Assembly: GCF_001875665.1 (NCBI RefSeq)
Contig: NZ_MLAL01000028.1
Location: 1-64,000 of the forward strand
Origin: Corynebacterium sp. NML130628
GTDB lineage: Bacteria; Actinomycetota; Actinomycetes; Mycobacteriales; Mycobacteriaceae
Length of the DNA stretch: 64,000 nt
Reading direction: 5' to 3'
Shown here: positions 63,867 to 64,000 of the stretch, piece after piece
Layout of the letters: each line of letters begins with the position of its first letter
Position numbering within the stretch: the stretch's first letter is position 1
Made by a program: the position numbers and the translations under genes
The notes under the pieces: generated by a model
Seen by the model: the letters and a program-made list of their open reading frames with translations, nothing else
The model's database searches: none
Told to the model about the DNA's origin: nothing

Positions 63867-64000
63867 CTACTTATTGCGCTGCTTTGCGCGGGAACGGGCA
63901 CGGCCACGCTCCGTGGAGTCGAGGATGATCTTGCGGACACGCATCGCTTCCGGAGCAACCTCGACGCACTCGTCCTCGTCACAAAACTCAATTGCCTCAT
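63867..64000 (-). CDS. typA: Translational GTPase TypA/BipA, C-terminal end (runs off window)
   Basis: Only the last 44 codons are inside. The peptide EAIEFCDEDECVEVAPEAMR followed by a basic end (RSRAKQRNK) is the usual TypA/BipA C-terminus, which binds the ribosome. The stop is at 63867-63869. Position before lpqW agrees with the mycobacterial typA-lpqW pair. Confidence 0.93.
   Translation of the reverse strand, partial: EAIEFCDEDECVEVAPEAMRVRKIILDSTERGRARSRAKQRNK

Overview
The window looks like a Corynebacterium chromosome. It has moderately high GC. It carries the long 2-oxoglutarate dehydrogenase fused to an E2-like acyltransferase domain, the mycothiol gene mshB, fdxC-dapC, gpgS-folP2, and a sigE / anti-sigma / tatB / mrp block, in an order shared with C. 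glutamicum and Mycobacterium. Start codons behind a TANNNT -10 box with a 5-10 nt gap and no ribosome-binding site recur through the window, as expected for leaderless transcription in this group.

Layout. (1) 1-8362 is a defence island: the end of an IS481-type element with an array of TGTC repeats, a HEPN-type protein, an unrecognised protein, and one rightward operon holding a type III restriction-modification pair followed by three tightly overlapping genes: a ThsB/TIR-like protein, a HIT-family nucleotide hydrolase and a small three-helix membrane protein. That TIR-HIT-membrane cassette is the best candidate for an undescribed system. (2) 8383-17240 runs leftward: a small hypothetical protein, PspC, MarR, and a four-gene DNA-metabolism operon (SNF2 helicase, SWIM protein, Mre11-like nuclease, Rad50-like ATPase). 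(3) 17346-28774 holds PutP, a secreted HNH nuclease, S1 proteases with a decayed neighbour, a response regulator / kinase / DEAD-box helicase operon, a membrane acyltransferase and an amino-acid permease. (4) 28864-30835 is a second restriction-modification locus, a C5-methyltransferase with a NaeI-like endonuclease broken by two frameshifts. (5) 30977-37904 is mixed metabolism: lactate dehydrogenase, a nucleoside-hydrolase-like protein, an MFS transporter, a carboxylesterase and hypotheticals.

(6) 38503-64000 is conserved core: odhA/kgd, a lipoprotein, a stress protein, mrp, tatB, the anti-sigma factor, sigE, an O-methyltransferase, glgC and glgA (divergent), a GH32-like protein, an RlmA-like methyltransferase, DUF3117, a DivIVA-like protein, gpgS, folP2, a LOG protein, dapD, two tandem amino-acid permeases, gtrA, dapC, fdxC, a membrane protein, mshB, lpqW and the end of typA.

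How the genes work together. glgC/glgA supply ADP-glucose-based glycogen and glucan synthesis, and gpgS belongs to glucosylglycerate-type metabolism. dapD and dapC are consecutive steps of the succinylase branch of lysine and diaminopimelate synthesis. sigE and its zinc anti-sigma factor sit beside tatB and mrp as an envelope-stress block. The two restriction-modification loci and the TIR cassette are the accessory, anti-phage part. No tRNA, rRNA, CRISPR array or riboswitch was seen.
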